Source of the DNA: Adiantum capillus-veneris
Taxonomy: Eukaryota; Streptophyta; Polypodiopsida; Polypodiales; Pteridaceae
NCBI GenBank assembly: GCA_014529385.2
Contig: CM043942.1
Coordinates: 106,903,141-106,967,140 of the forward strand
Direction of reading: 5' to 3'
DNA: 64,000 nucleotides
The stretch's first letter is position 1, and each line of letters opens with the position of its first letter. The notes under the pieces are model-generated. The model ran no database searches. It was not told the DNA's origin and was given only the letters and a program-made list of their open reading frames with translations. Of the stretch, positions 34,198-45,045 are shown one piece after another. Made by a program: the position numbers and the translations under genes.

Positions 34198-36073
34198 GAC
34201 ATAAGCTTGAACAAAGCTATGTAGACCTGGCCAGTAAAACTGTCGTCGTACGAGAGAATAAGTTTTTATAATCCCCGGGTGCCCTGCACTTGGACTATCA
34301 TGACATTCATAAAGAATTTGGCACTGAATGTCTATGTTCGTCGGTACACAAACTCTCCCCTTGTGGAGTAGGTACCCATTGTCGATGGTAAAATGCTTCC
34401 ATCACTGTAGTTCATCACTTGATAAAGGAGAACTAGGTGTGGAGGTTAACTGTACACTACGTGCATTGGAGTGAGAAGGATCCCTCTTTTGAACATGGCT
34501 CCACACTTTGGAATATGTTTCATCTTGCTCATATTTTCCCTTGAGAGATGCTAAAAATTCACTACGAAGTTCCGTAAATAAGAGCGAATTGATCTCTGGC
34601 ATTGACTGAGAGCGTCTGCCACTATATTGTATCGGCCTTTACGATACCTTAACTTGGCGTCATATTCCTGAAGAATCTCGGCCCACCTGGCTTTTCGACC
34701 CTTTAAATCTGTTTGTTGTGTAAACCATTTGATGCTTTCATGGTCAAACACAATCTCGAACTGAGCACCATACAAATAGTGACGCCATGTCTTTAAGGCA
34801 GACACTATTCCATAGAGTTCACGTTCTTAAGCAGAATAATTGTGCTAAGTTGCATCCAGCTTCTTACTTTCAAATGCAATTGGCCGTCCGTCTTGTAACA
34901 GGACGGCTCCAATAGCACGGTCACTGGCATCCGTTTCCAAAACGAATGGTTTCAAAGGATCTACAATAGCCAGTATAGGAGCTGTAGCTAATGCATCTTT
35001 GAGTGTTTCAAAACTCTCCTGTTGAGCGGAACCCCACTGAAAAGCCTTACCTTTGCCTTTTAGTTGGTCCGTCATAGCTACAGCAAGGTGAGCATAGTTT
35101 TTAATGAACCTTCGGTAAAAACCTGCGAAGCCTAAAAAGATCTGTAATTATTCCAAATTTTTAGGAGGTGGCCATTTCCGGATGGTATCCACTTTGATTG
35201 ATCCATGTATAGGCCATTAGCTGAAATGACATGCCCTAAATAATGAATTTCTTCCTTGAGAAAATCACATTTAGATTCCTTGGCATATAACTTGTTTGCA
35301 CGTAACAGCTCAAACACCTGCCTGAGATGTTGTAAGTGCTCTTCTTCAGAAGCACTATAAACTAGAATTTCATCGAGGAACACAATGAAAAACTTTCCCA
35401 AATATGGTTTCAAGACACTATCCATAAGTTTCATGAATGTCGCGGGCGCATTGGTTAACCCAAAGGGCATCACCAAAAACTTGTAATGTCCAAACCGTGT
35501 TCGGAATGCAGTCTTAGGTATATCAACAAGCCGAATACGGACTTGGTGATATCCTGACCTCAAGTCAATTTTTGAAAAAATTCGTTTATGAGTTAGCTTA
35601 TCAAATAACTCATCGACCCTTGGCAATGGGTATTTGTTCTTAATTGTAACCGTATTTAAGCCCCGGTAGTCTACGCACATGCGCATACTGCCGTTCTTTT
35701 TCTTCACCAAAAGTATAGGCGAAGCCCATGCTGAAGAACTGGGTTGTATAAACCCTCTGCTAAGGTAGTCAGCAAGCTGACGTTCCACCTCAGCAGCCTC
35801 TGAGTAACTCATACGGTAAGGTGGTTTACTAACAGGTTTACAGCCTGCAACCACGTCAATGCCATGTTGCACTGAGCGTGTCGGTGGTAAACCTGATGGA
35901 AAATCATCAGGAAAAACATCTTGAAATTCCTTTAACAATTTTTGTAACTGATTAGCAACGTTTGCTTGTGTAGAATTAGAAATTGGTGGAATAGAGGAGA
36001 GAGAAGCATGCGGCATTGAGGAATGTTCAACAGACTCAATGCTAGAAAGAAAATGAGACAATGAGTAACACAA
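34198..36073 (-). pseudogene. Reverse transcriptase and RNase H, chromodomain gypsy
   Basis: RT is in 35132-36073: Asp170 in [29 protein letters not shown] around 200-213, and the catalytic motif at 233-235 reads FLDE instead of FLDD, so the second metal-binding Asp is Glu. The thumb continues to [12 protein letters not shown]. RNase H follows after breaks in 34845-35075 (FVLETDASDRAIGAVL) and 34551-34805 (FEIVFDHESIKWF, YNIVADALS). A tail at 34402-34602 and the integrase N-terminal zinc region (HPGIIKTY..YWPGLH, 34200-34290) complete the segment. Frame breaks and the FLDE change indicate a dead enzyme. Confidence 0.92.
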
Positions 36074-36079
36074 GAAAAC

Positions 36080-36540
36080 CTATTCTATTTCATTATCAGA
36101 AATGAGCTGCACAAGCTCGGCAATATAAATCAGTGGTGATGATGGTATATCCTTTTCTCCTAACAACAACACATGTGTGACATGGGAATCGAACATCAAA
36201 TTTTTGTGCTCATAGCTATGCTTTGGTGATGTTCCTAGGCTATGCAACCACTCCCTACCGAGAACCACATCAACCCTTTCCATGTTCCTAACTTGAAATC
36301 CAAACAAGTAAAGTACCCTTGTACTTCCAATGGAACAGCTCGGCATTGAGTATCCCATACTTCACTATCATGTCCATTCATCATTGCTACCTTGTAGCGG
36401 TGGGTACTCGAAGTTTGAGCTTTTTCACCAATCCATAATTGATGAAATTGTGCGTAGCACCATCATCTACCAAGATGCGCACCTTGTGCCCTTGTAGATA
36501 TCCGTGCATACGTACTAACTCATGTGGTCCAAAGGTTTAT
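36080..36540 (-). pseudogene. Aspartic protease, chromodomain gypsy
   Basis: 36080-36358 shows RVDVVLGREWLHSLG, the conserved C-terminal protease signature. Upstream in another frame (about 36430-36480) ILVDDGATHNFI is the active-site motif, with Asp in the position usually Ser or Thr. A frameshift separates the two halves. Confidence 0.85.
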
Positions 36541-37773
36541 TGCCACATGGAAGCTGTGAGACAGCATTCATGCACCACCTCACAGTGTGCTACTTCCACT
36601 GTAGAGAACTTTGAGGAAGACTCGAGAGGCAGTATTTGCACCGTGTGCACTGCTTTCTCCTTCCTCTGGGCAGTAGATTTCCCCTTGGGACAATCCTTTT
36701 TGCCATGGCCTCTTCCTAAGCATTGAAAACATATCTTCTCTTTCTTGGCCTTATCAAAATCCTTAGGGGAGAGAGGACCCCCGGACCCCTTGGGTTTTTT
36801 AGATGCATCTGAATTAGCAACCATATTTTTTTTTTAATTGTGCTCGTACTGAGTGCGTGTGTTACTATGTGTACTAGCAGGCATGTTACGGTTATGTGTT
36901 TTCTTATCATCAGGGTCATCATGAATATGTGCTTTCACTATGGCTTCCTCAAGACTGGGAGTTGGGATTTGGGGTCCTGGGATTTGACATACTTCTTAAG
37001 TTCTGGAGTCAGACCTCGTATGAACCCTCGTACTTGTTGAAAGGTATCCAGTCCTTCCAACTTGAGGAAGATGTCCCTATAGTGAGATCAAGGAGTGACG
37101 GAAATTGGCGCATGGAACACGTGTCCCAAGCGGTCCAATTCTGATCGGCCTCGTTTGTAGGCAAAAATTCTTTGCTAAACATTGATTCAAAGGCTTTCCA
37201 ACTCTGTGGTATGATGTTCTTCTCCTTGAGAGACATCCACCATTTGTAGGCCTTGCCTTCCAAAGTTAAGCTCGTTTGCAGAACTCTTACTGCATCCGGA
37301 GTTCTCCGTAAGGTGTGAATTCCATCCCATTTACTAAGAAAGATGTTCACTGCATCCTTATTGCGATCTCGGTCTTCACATTTGAAAACTGGTGGTTTGA
37401 AATTCTTCAACAAATCATCTACCTCTTTGGCAGTGAGAGTATGCAGTGTTTCATTAATTGGGCCTTGCCCTTGTGTTGCAACGTGCTCATGCATGTGGGT
37501 GTCAGCCGGACTCTTAGTCTGTTGTTGCATCAATTGAATGACTAAAGTGGAAAGTTTAGTAACATTTTCATTTAAAGCCTTAAAATTTTCGTCCATGACT
37601 GTCATGTGTGTCTGAAGTGAACAAAATTCTTGAATATTGAGCAGTTCATAAGTATCGTCTCCTGCCGTAGCGTCGCGGGTACTCTCCTTGAGAGTATCCG
37701 ACCACGAGCCGTCATTGGCAGGGTCGGGGGTACTTTGCTCAAAATCGAGTGTCATGTTGATATCCGAATCCAT
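36537..37773 (-). pseudogene. Gag, chromodomain gypsy
   Basis: Starts at 37773 (MDSDINMTLDFEQS). A coiled-coil-like Gln/Leu region is followed by FKPPVFKCEDRDRNKDAVN and the Gag core AYKWWMSLKEKN, SWKAFESMFSKEFLP. The frame changes near 37140 and again near 36920. The nucleocapsid end (36537-36824) has the zinc knuckle CFQCLGRGHGKKDC with CX2CX4HX4C spacing, followed by a Lys-rich stretch. Gag builds the particle and its knuckle binds the RNA. Confidence 0.9.
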
Positions 37774-38564
37774 GGCTACACAGTGCAGTGTAAGAAGTAC
37801 TCAAAAAAAAAAACCTGATGTTGGTAGCACTTGCAAAGTATAGCGAACTTCGCGTCATAGTAGTGAATTGTCGTAGCACGTAATCGAACTCCGCCCCGTA
37901 TATGGTTGAAGCATTATCTTTGAGTCGAAGCGTAATTGAAATTGAACTCCGCACTGTGTATGGTTGAAGCTTTACCATGTATGGTTGACTCGTATGTTGC
38001 TTGAACAACTCTTGAAGTCGTTGCTAAAAAAAAACTGCAGGTGCTGTAATCTTCTGCAGGTACGGAGTGTAGTCCGACCTTGGGAGAGTCGATGTGAGTT
38101 TTTCTTGCTTGAGTTGCTCGGGCTTGCTTCACCGGTTCAACTTTGCTGAATTTCCCACGGGAAAGGCTACTTATAGTGGTCAAGGCTTAAATTCTATGGC
38201 CAAAGGGCTTCCCCATGTGAAAATAGCGTGAGTTTTTTGAAGCCCAAGCTCACAGGCAACGTGTTGCCTTCTACGAGCCAAAAGAGAAGGATGGCGGGGT
38301 TGTGTGAGGCCGGCTATGGCCGTGAACAGATGGCGCAACCTCCTATCTCCCCATGGCACCCCTTCCAAGCCAAAGAGCTCGCCAAAACACCCACACACAC
38401 ATGTTTCTAGAAAAGGAAAGCCTGCCCGATTTGGCAAGGAAATCGGCTGAAAATGGAAAAGGCCCAAAAAAGCAACGGTTCTCACCCAAGGAGCCTGCTT
38501 TTAGGGACCTAAAGAGACCACGCCTACAGAGAGAGTGGAAGAGACTCCTAGGCTTTGATACCCG
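37774..38564 (-). promoter_or_regulatory. Leader and primer-binding site, chromodomain gypsy
   Basis: Untranslated leader between gag and the 5' LTR. TATGGTTGAAGC recurs around 37900-37990. At 38551-38562 the minus strand reads GGTATCAAAGCC, two bases from the LTR, close to the initiator tRNA-Met site. No gene. Confidence 0.8.
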
Positions 38565-38677
38565 TGTAAGAACTAGGAACTAGACTCTTGGATCCTCCTC
38601 CCAACCTCCCTTTATATAGGCGGGCTCCTAGCCCCTTGCCCTAGCGGATCCCCTGTCCACACTGCCTAGCCCGACCC
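38565..38677 (-). repeat. 5' LTR of the chromodomain gypsy, part 1
   Basis: The first 113 bp (plus-strand view) of the LTR, up to the copia target GACCC. The remaining 56 bp are at 44481-44536, after the copia and the second GACCC. Confidence 0.95.
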
Positions 38678-38904
38678 TGTTGGAATTAGGGTTGCAGAGA
38701 AACACACACAGCTTGGAGAAGACGAAGGAAGCTCAAGGCACACAATAGAGAGTGTATTACTTGGTGTGCAATGGAAAGATAGGTAGCCCTAGAGTGATGG
38801 GCGTATATACAATGCACGGGGGAAAAAACCTCCTAAAGAGGTAAAAAATGCCCCGATGGTCCTAGTGTGTTCAAACACATCACTACCACATGTATATGGT
38901 AACA
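38678..38904 (-). repeat. Copia 3' LTR, 227 bp
   Basis: TGTTGGAATTAGGG ... ATATGGTAACA. Adjacent on the inside, AATCCCCCCTT (38905-38915) is the complement of the polypurine tract. Confidence 0.96.
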
Positions 38905-39463
38905 AATCCCCCCTTGTGTGATGCGGTGAACGAGAGATGGCACATGAGTAAAGGGAAGTGCCATGCCCTGAGGACAAGATCAGTCCACAAAGGGGAGTAA
39001 GCCCAAAGCTTTGTGGAAAGTTTCAAGCTTCTCACGAGACAATGCCTTTGTGAAAAGATCTGCAAGGTTGTCCTATGTTGGCACATAAGCCAAGCTGATC
39101 TCTCCTGCTGAGAGCCTCTCCATGACATAGTGGTAATGCACCTCAATGTGCTTTGTGCGAGCATGAAAATCTGGGTTCCTCGCAACTGCCAATGCGCTCT
39201 GACTGTCAGTGAATAGTGTTGGCAGTGTCCTATCCAACACCCAAATCAGCCATAAGGCATTTGAGCCATACACACTCAACCGTAGCTGTGAAGACTGCCC
39301 TGTACTCAGCCTCACAACTCAAAGTGGCCACAGTAGGTTGCTTCTTGCTCAACCATGATATACATGAACTGCCAAGCATGAAACAAAAACCACTTGTGGA
39401 CACTCGCGTGTCAAAACAACCAGCCCAATCTGAGTATGAAAAAGCATGTAAGTCTGGCGGCAA
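38905..39463 (-). pseudogene. Copia RNase H and C-terminus
   Basis: 39230-39463 holds YSDWAGCFDTRVSTSGFCFM and WLSKKQPTVATLSCEAEY, with the Asp and Glu of the RNase H centre. After a shift, 39073-39315 has LFTDSQSALAVARNP and RTKHIEVHYHYV. A final piece near 39000-39080 reads NLADLFTKALSREKLETF. At least two frameshifts. This is the region whose relic also survives at 17337. Confidence 0.9.
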
Positions 39464-40430
39464 TGATCCCCCTTGGGATAAAACAAGCCAAGATGTAAAG
39501 TGCCATTAAGGTAGCGGAAAATCCTCTTGACAGCTTGCCAATGCTTAGACCCTGGGCTATGCATAAATCTGCTGACCTGTGAGACTGCAAACTGAATATC
39601 TCGCCTCGTGGTGCATACATAAATGAGGCAGCCAACAACACTTTGGTAAAGGGTGATATCAGCAGAATTGCCAGCATCATGTAGACTCAACTTCAAACCT
39701 GTTTCCATGGGAGTGGCAATAGGTTTGCAATCCTCAAGTCCAAACTTACATAGCAATGTCTCTATGTAACTTTTCTGACACAAGGCAATACCACCATCAC
39801 ACTGCTTAAACTGTATACCCAAGTAATGATGCAACAGCCCCAAATCTTTCATCTTGAAAGTAGCATTCAAATCAGCCTTAAATTCAGCAATATGTCTCTC
39901 ATTTGGTCCAGTGATCAGCAAATCATCAACATAAAGAACCACAATGAGAAGTACATCACCCTCACGCTTTACATACAATGTGCTTTCTGTTGGACTGTTA
40001 CGAAAGCCTTGTTTGACCAAATGAGTGTCAGCTTTCTCATACCAAGCACGAGGAGATTGCTTCAACCCATACAAAGCCTTGTTACATTTGCACACATTGT
40101 CCTTTTGTCCTTTTATGACAAAACCGCGAGGCTGCATTACATAAACTTCCTCAAATATGTCACCATTCAAGAAATCAGTAACAATGTCTGATTGATGTAC
40201 ATCCCAACCAAAATGAGCTGCCAATGCACATAGAAAATGTACAGTAGTCATACGAAAAATGGGAGAAAAAGTCTCTTCATAGTCTATGCCTTTTTGCTGT
40301 GCATAACCTTTTGCAACAAGTCAAGCCTTATGGCGATCGATCTCACCATCCGGCTTGCGTTTCAACTTGTAAACCCACTTCGTACCAATGGCCTTTTTGC
40401 CAGGAGGCAAATCACATAAAGTCCATGTGT
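39349..40430 (-). pseudogene. Copia reverse transcriptase
   Basis: The 300-aa frame 39349-40251 has WDVHQSDIVTDFLNGDIFEEV (first catalytic Asp), ALYGLKQSPRAWY, and the intact catalytic motif LYVDDLLITG at residues 106-115, then GLLHHYLGIQF. Upstream to 40430 the same frame includes the conserved GTKWVYKLKRKPDGEIDRHKA and GYAQQKGIDYEETFSP blocks, but a TGA replaces the Arg codon after RHKA. That single stop and the downstream RNase H shifts make pol non-functional, although the RT core looks well preserved. Confidence 0.95.
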
Positions 40431-40872
40431 CATTTTCTATAAGTGCATCATATTCTGATTGCATGGCAGCCATCCAATTTTCTGAATTCTGTGCTTCATC
40501 AAAAGACAGAGGCTCCTAAACATCATGTAAACTAGACACACCCAAAGCATAACAATCTGATGCATAAGATGCATGGAGAGAGCCTGAACGAGTACGACTA
40601 GACAAAGGTGTATCCAATTTACTATCACGCAAAGTGTGCACCAACCATTTTGGCATACCTCTAGCCCGCTCATTTTCAGCCCTTTCCTCATCAAGTACAT
40701 CATGTACATCTGCATCAGTAATAGGCTGATCTAAAACATTTTTAGAAACCCCCATAGGCTGTACATTTGCCTCATTGGAACTTACATTCGTATTTCCACC
40801 ACTGAAAAGAGGCAACAAAGTGTCATAAATGTCTTGTGAGCTTACATGACTGTCTCTAGTACATGACAGCAA
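40431..40872 (-). pseudogene. Copia integrase-RT linker
   Basis: A low-conservation acidic stretch (40516-40872, DVHDVLDEERAENERARGMP) and the conserved EPLSFDEAQNSENWMAAMQS block before RT (about 40440-40515), separated by one stop. The same part is retained in the relic at 17420-17904. Confidence 0.8.
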
Positions 40873-41838
40873 GGGCTAAACAGAATCTTCCACAAACACT
40901 ACATCTCGAGAAACCAGAATACGTTTTGTTTGCGGATGATACAACCTGTAACCTTTTCTTTCATCACTATAACCAACAAAAATACATTTGACAGCCTTAT
41001 CATCCAATTTTTTGCGCTGCACTTGTGGCACCAAAGCATATGCCAAACAACCAAAAACACGCATGTGCTCAATAGAAGGCTTTCTATCATGCCATGTTTC
41101 ATATGGAGTAATAGAATGCAAAGCTTTCATAGGACACCTGTTAAGTACATAAGTGGCACACATGATGGCCTCAAGCCAAAAAGAATGCGGTAAAGCTTGA
41201 CTTTTGACCATACATCTTGCCATTTCCGTCAGTGACCTGTTTTTCCTCTCAGCAACACCATTTTGCTGAGGTGTATAAGGCACTGTACATTGGTGTTTTA
41301 TCCCACGACTAGCCAGAAATGCATTAAATTTATGAGACATATACTCCCCCCCTCGATCGGAACGGAGGGTGCCCATAGTACATTTCAAGACATTTTCAGC
41401 CATAGCCAGAAATTGTTTGAAGCACATAAAAACTTCGGACTTCGCTTTAAGCGGAAATACCCATGCATGCTTGGTGTAATCATCAATGAAAGTCACGAAG
41501 TACAGGTAATTGCCCAAGGACGGAGTTTGCATGGGCCCACAAACATCACTATGCACAAGTTGCAACCTGCATGTAGCCCGAACTGAACCATCCTTTGGAA
41601 ACTTAGAACGCTGCATCTTACCCAAAATACAGCCTTCACAAACATGTTTGACAGGTGCTTCAAGAGGCGGCAAAGAAGCAACCATATCAGATTTCTGCAA
41701 ACGCAACAAACTGGCAAAATTCAGATGACCAAAACGTGCATGTCAAAGTTTTGCATCTGAAATAGCCCTTGAATCTGCAATAGCATTTGAAAAATTTGTC
41801 CACACTTGTCATACAAAGTGAGCTTATACAGCTGATGG
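40873..41838 (-). pseudogene. Copia pre-integrase and integrase
   Basis: The 277-aa frame 40876-41709 begins in the GAG-pre-integrase domain (CEGCILGKMQRSKFP) and has the core residues Asp55 (VHSDVCGP), Asp118 (RSDRGGEY) and Glu154 (VAERKNR), an exact D(35)E. It continues through TPYETWHDRKPSIEHMRVFG and KCIFVGYSDERKGYRLY to VVFVEDSV. Upstream (41710-41838) the FGHLNFASLL block of the pre-integrase domain is readable with a frame change. Best preserved gene of the element. Its catalytic triad is complete, yet it depends on a broken polyprotein. Confidence 0.94.
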
Positions 41839-43395
41839 GGGCTTTTCACAAGCCAAGCTCCCATACCCCTCTTCTCTCGTCCCCACCCCATGAAAACCCC
41901 CTCTTAGAGAGGGAGTGATAAAAGGCATTGGAAAAAGTAAGAAAAAAATAAAGTATGATTATGTAAATATATAAGAAAGGTAAAATAGGCCACCTCATGC
42001 CTGCGGGGTAGCCCATCCCTACCTTGCCTCCTTTTTCTTCACTGTTGCCCCGCCGGGTGTCCCTTTTCCTCTCCTCCACTCAAAAGGTCAACCCCCTCTC
42101 TCTTCCCCTTGTCCTTTCTCCTTTCTCTCTCCCCTCAAGCTACCCCACCTTTCACCAATAATGCACCCTAACTCACATGCAACTTACCCTATCTTCCAAA
42201 ATAGTATACCCCACCCCCCCTTTCTCTCTCCTATCATATCCCATGACCCAAATACCCCCCCTCTCTCTAAAGGGCGCCATGTCTCTTGTCTTGTAGCTAA
42301 ATAACCTCCCCCACACTCACACACACTCAATTTCACTGAAAAAGGTGCCCACAGACCCATCCCCACCCGGTGGTTACCTGATTTTTCTTGTGTTCACACA
42401 CATCTGCACACAGATTCACCTCTGAACACACTCCCCTCTCTCCCCTCTTGTAAATACTTTATTCTCCATGTCACCTCTCACTTTTTTTCATCAACCCATC
42501 TCTCTCTCTTAGTCTCTCTCTCATGAGACTGCTATTCTGGCACATATACACACAGCCAGACAAGTGGGGCCCACAGTCACATGGCCTATGTAGATAATGA
42601 TTTCTTCATTTCTAAATTCTAGAATTTCTTCCCCCTCCTCCCCTATATAAAGAGGGGTCACCATCACACTAAACACACACACCATCACCAAAGAGTACAC
42701 TATGCACTGTGTGTGCCTAGTGCACACACACACACCCACACCCACACCATCACCATCACCGCAATCACCATGCTCATCTTGAGCATGACCTCTACACCCT
42801 TGGGCTATGGAAGATGAAGGGAAACTAAATGAAGGATGATGGCCATAACCCTCGTGCGAGTCTTCGCCATCAACTCCCACCTATCCGCCATGTGCTCTAC
42901 CACGCTCTCCCTTCTCATTCCCCTACCCTATGCTCCCCATTTCATCACCTTATTCTCTAAATAAAGCTTGAGGTTTTGTGAGTATGTTTTCTTGCAATGT
43001 TTTGCCCATTTGAGGTGTGCGGAATCGCCACCTAGTTTTGTGTTTGGAGTGAGCTTGTGTATGTGTGAAGGGTGTGTGGATTCGCCATCCTTTTGTGGTG
43101 CCTAAGTACTAAGCCGCTATACCCCCTCCCTCACTCTCTCTCTCTCTCTCTCTCTCACTTGATCTCATTCCCTTTCCTCGTCATCATTACTCCCAAGCAT
43201 CCATCTCTCTTGGATGAAAACTTTGTTATGGTGGTGTGTTGTTTGCGTCCTAGCCACTGAAGCTAGGTGGTGCCTCCTGTTTGCTTTACCATGACATGCT
43301 CGAGGTGCGCCATTCGGTCCCTGGTGTTTTAGAGGCTGTCGGGGTTCGGGGTTCGCTTTGCTCCCGTCACTGCCCACGACACAAAAGGCCAGATG
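41839..43395 (+). mobile_element. Foreign segment inside the copia, possible solo LTR
   Basis: Copia homology stops at CTTATACAGCTG (41838) and resumes with the gag end near 43396. The zinc knuckle and protease expected there are absent. The 1.56-kb segment is C/T-rich, with CCCC and CTCT tracts and no open frame of note. It has a clear promoter-like CCTATATAAAGAGGGGTC at about 42641-42658 on the plus strand, followed by CA-rich leader sequence. TGGAATCGCCACC-type words near 43021 and 43078 recall LTR ends of other plant gypsy elements. This fits a solo LTR or short LTR element with a compound deletion, but a target duplication was not found. Confidence 0.5.
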
Positions 43396-43886
43396 CAACA
43401 CTCATTGATATCCTTGACACTCGCAAGGAAAGTGTCCATATCATCTTCCTCATGCATAATCTTCGACTCCATCTCTTTACGTAGCAAAGAAATTTTAGCC
43501 TCATTGCGGCTTCAATAAAGACCTGCTAAAATATCCCAAGCCTGTTTTGCAGATTTTGCTGAACGAATGTGAGGAACAATGGTGCACTTCACAGACAACT
43601 CAATCAAAGCATGAGCCTGCGCATCCTTAACATCCCAACGATCTTGTTCTGCCGTAGGCAAAACAACTCTAACAGCTGCAATCCTTGCAGCAAGACCTGC
43701 AACATCCTCAACATTGCCTACATCCTCAGAACCAGGACATACATCAATGCCCTGCACAATGTTCCAGACACCCTTTGACACAAGAAAATGTTGCATCATA
43801 TAAGACCACATAGGGTAGTTGTCCCCATCGAACCTGTCCTTAGCAGCAAACATCTTGAACACATCTGTGTTGTTGTTGTCAGCCAT
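43396..43886 (-). pseudogene. Copia Gag
   Basis: Start at ATG 43886 (MADNNNTDVFKMFAAKDRFD), preferred over the upstream in-frame Met at 43946 because the conserved Gag block FDGDNYPMWSYMMQ begins just after. It continues with QDRWDVKDAQAHALIELSV and AWDILAGLY, then a one-base shift at 43512, after which SRNEAKISLLRKEMES and EEDDMDTFLASVKDIN are readable. The C-terminal zinc knuckle is lost at the foreign segment. Confidence 0.92.
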
Positions 43887-44234
43887 GGTAAATGCTGCAC
43901 CTGATGTAAAAACTGCCCAAAAATAGGAGAAACGGAGCGGGAACAACCTGTGCTATATAGCACAAACCGTAGAAGACTATAAGGCACCTATAATGCAGAA
44001 AACGGCACTGATAGAAATTCTGCACAAAATGACGAAATAGCCTGTGCAGTACTGCCTGTGGTGGAAACGGAGGCCGAAATGAGCCCAAATCAAAATTTTG
44101 AGCAGACCAAGCTCTTTGAGCTTGCCCAAAATTTCTGTTGACCTGCGAACGCTCGCCAAAGCTCACTGAAATTAGAGAAAGTGAGCAGGCCTGTGCTGGA
44201 GCAGCTGGCGACTAAGCCCGGGAGAACGTGACCT

Positions 44235-44246
44235 GCTCTAATACCA
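44235..44246 (-). promoter_or_regulatory. Copia primer-binding site
   Basis: Minus strand TGGTATTAGAGC, one mismatch to the initiator tRNA-Met site, two bases from the LTR edge. Confidence 0.9.
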
Positions 44247-44248
44247 AT

Positions 44249-44475
44249 TGTTGAAATTAGGGTTGCAGAGAAACACACACAGCTTGGAGAAGACGAAGGA
44301 AGCTCAAGGAACACATTAGAGAGTGTATTACTTGGTGTGCAATGGAAAGATAGGTAGCCCTAGAGTGATGGGTGTATATACAATGCACGGGGGAAGAAAC
44401 TTCCTAAAGAGGGAAAAAATGCCCCGGCGGTCCTAGTGTGTTCACACACATTACTACCACATGTATATGGTAACA
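44249..44475 (-). repeat. Copia 5' LTR, 227 bp
   Basis: Same ends as 38678-38904, about 95 percent identical. Followed by the second GACCC and the rest of the gypsy LTR (44481-44536). Confidence 0.96.
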
Positions 44476-44541
44476 GACCCTTGGCCGTAGTCCATGACTA
44501 ACCTAGTTCTTAGGGTACAGGACCCTTGTCTTGACATGTGA

Positions 44542-44700
44542 GGCACTAAAAGTTGAGATTGTTGGATTAACCTGTAGACACTAGCAAGATATGACACAAA
44601 GTTTGGTCCCTTGGAAGAGGATATACTGGAAGCAAAGGCAAGTGATTCCATGGGAACATATGAGTTCTCCCTATCATAAATCATGGGATATTACACCCAA
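44542..44700 (+). pseudogene. Open reading frame split by the gypsy element, right part
   Basis: Continues the frame ending at 32866 with ALKVEIVGLTCRH to a stop at 44582. In another frame the sequence goes on with YDTKFGPLEEDILEAKASDS and ends at 44686, suggesting either an intron or a later frameshift. Family not recognised. Confidence 0.45.
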
Positions 44701-44800
44701 GATCTAAGCTAGATCTTCTCATGCAAAGACCATCTTTTTGTAGCTACCCTTTTTGTAAAATCCCACACTTTTGTAATAGCCAAATTAATGAAATTACTTG

Positions 44801-44916
<116 letters not shown>

Positions 44917-45045
44917 TATCTGATACCCAAGGGCTTTACTTGATTAAATATATTTTGTATTTATCACCCATAAATAGCTATGGAATCATTACAAACATGG
45001 TCATCATCTTTGAATCATCATATACAAAATTGTTAGGCATGAGAA

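Larger units (their letters stand above)
38678..44475 (-). mobile_element. Ty1/copia retrotransposon nested in a gypsy LTR, 5.8 kb
   Basis: Both 227-bp LTRs (38678-38904 and 44249-44475) run TGTTG..TAACA and differ at eleven positions by direct comparison. GACCC at 38673-38677 and 44476-44480 is a perfect target duplication inside the gypsy LTR. On the minus strand: LTR, primer site, gag, an inserted segment, pre-integrase, integrase, RT, RNase H, polypurine tract, LTR. Stops and shifts are present but many long frames survive, so it is younger than its relatives at 5093 and 17337. Confidence 0.97.
32867..44536 (-). mobile_element. Ty3/gypsy chromodomain retrotransposon, with nested copia
   Basis: The direct repeat TGTGA at 32862-32866 and 44537-44541 is a 5-bp target duplication. 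The 170-bp LTRs have TGT..ACA ends and the LTR pair differs at about six positions. On the minus strand the order is LTR, primer site, long leader, gag, protease, RT, RNase H, integrase, chromodomain, polypurine tract, LTR. Without the nested copia the element is about 5.9 kb. Order and chromodomain place it in the chromovirus branch of Ty3/gypsy. Confidence 0.95.
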
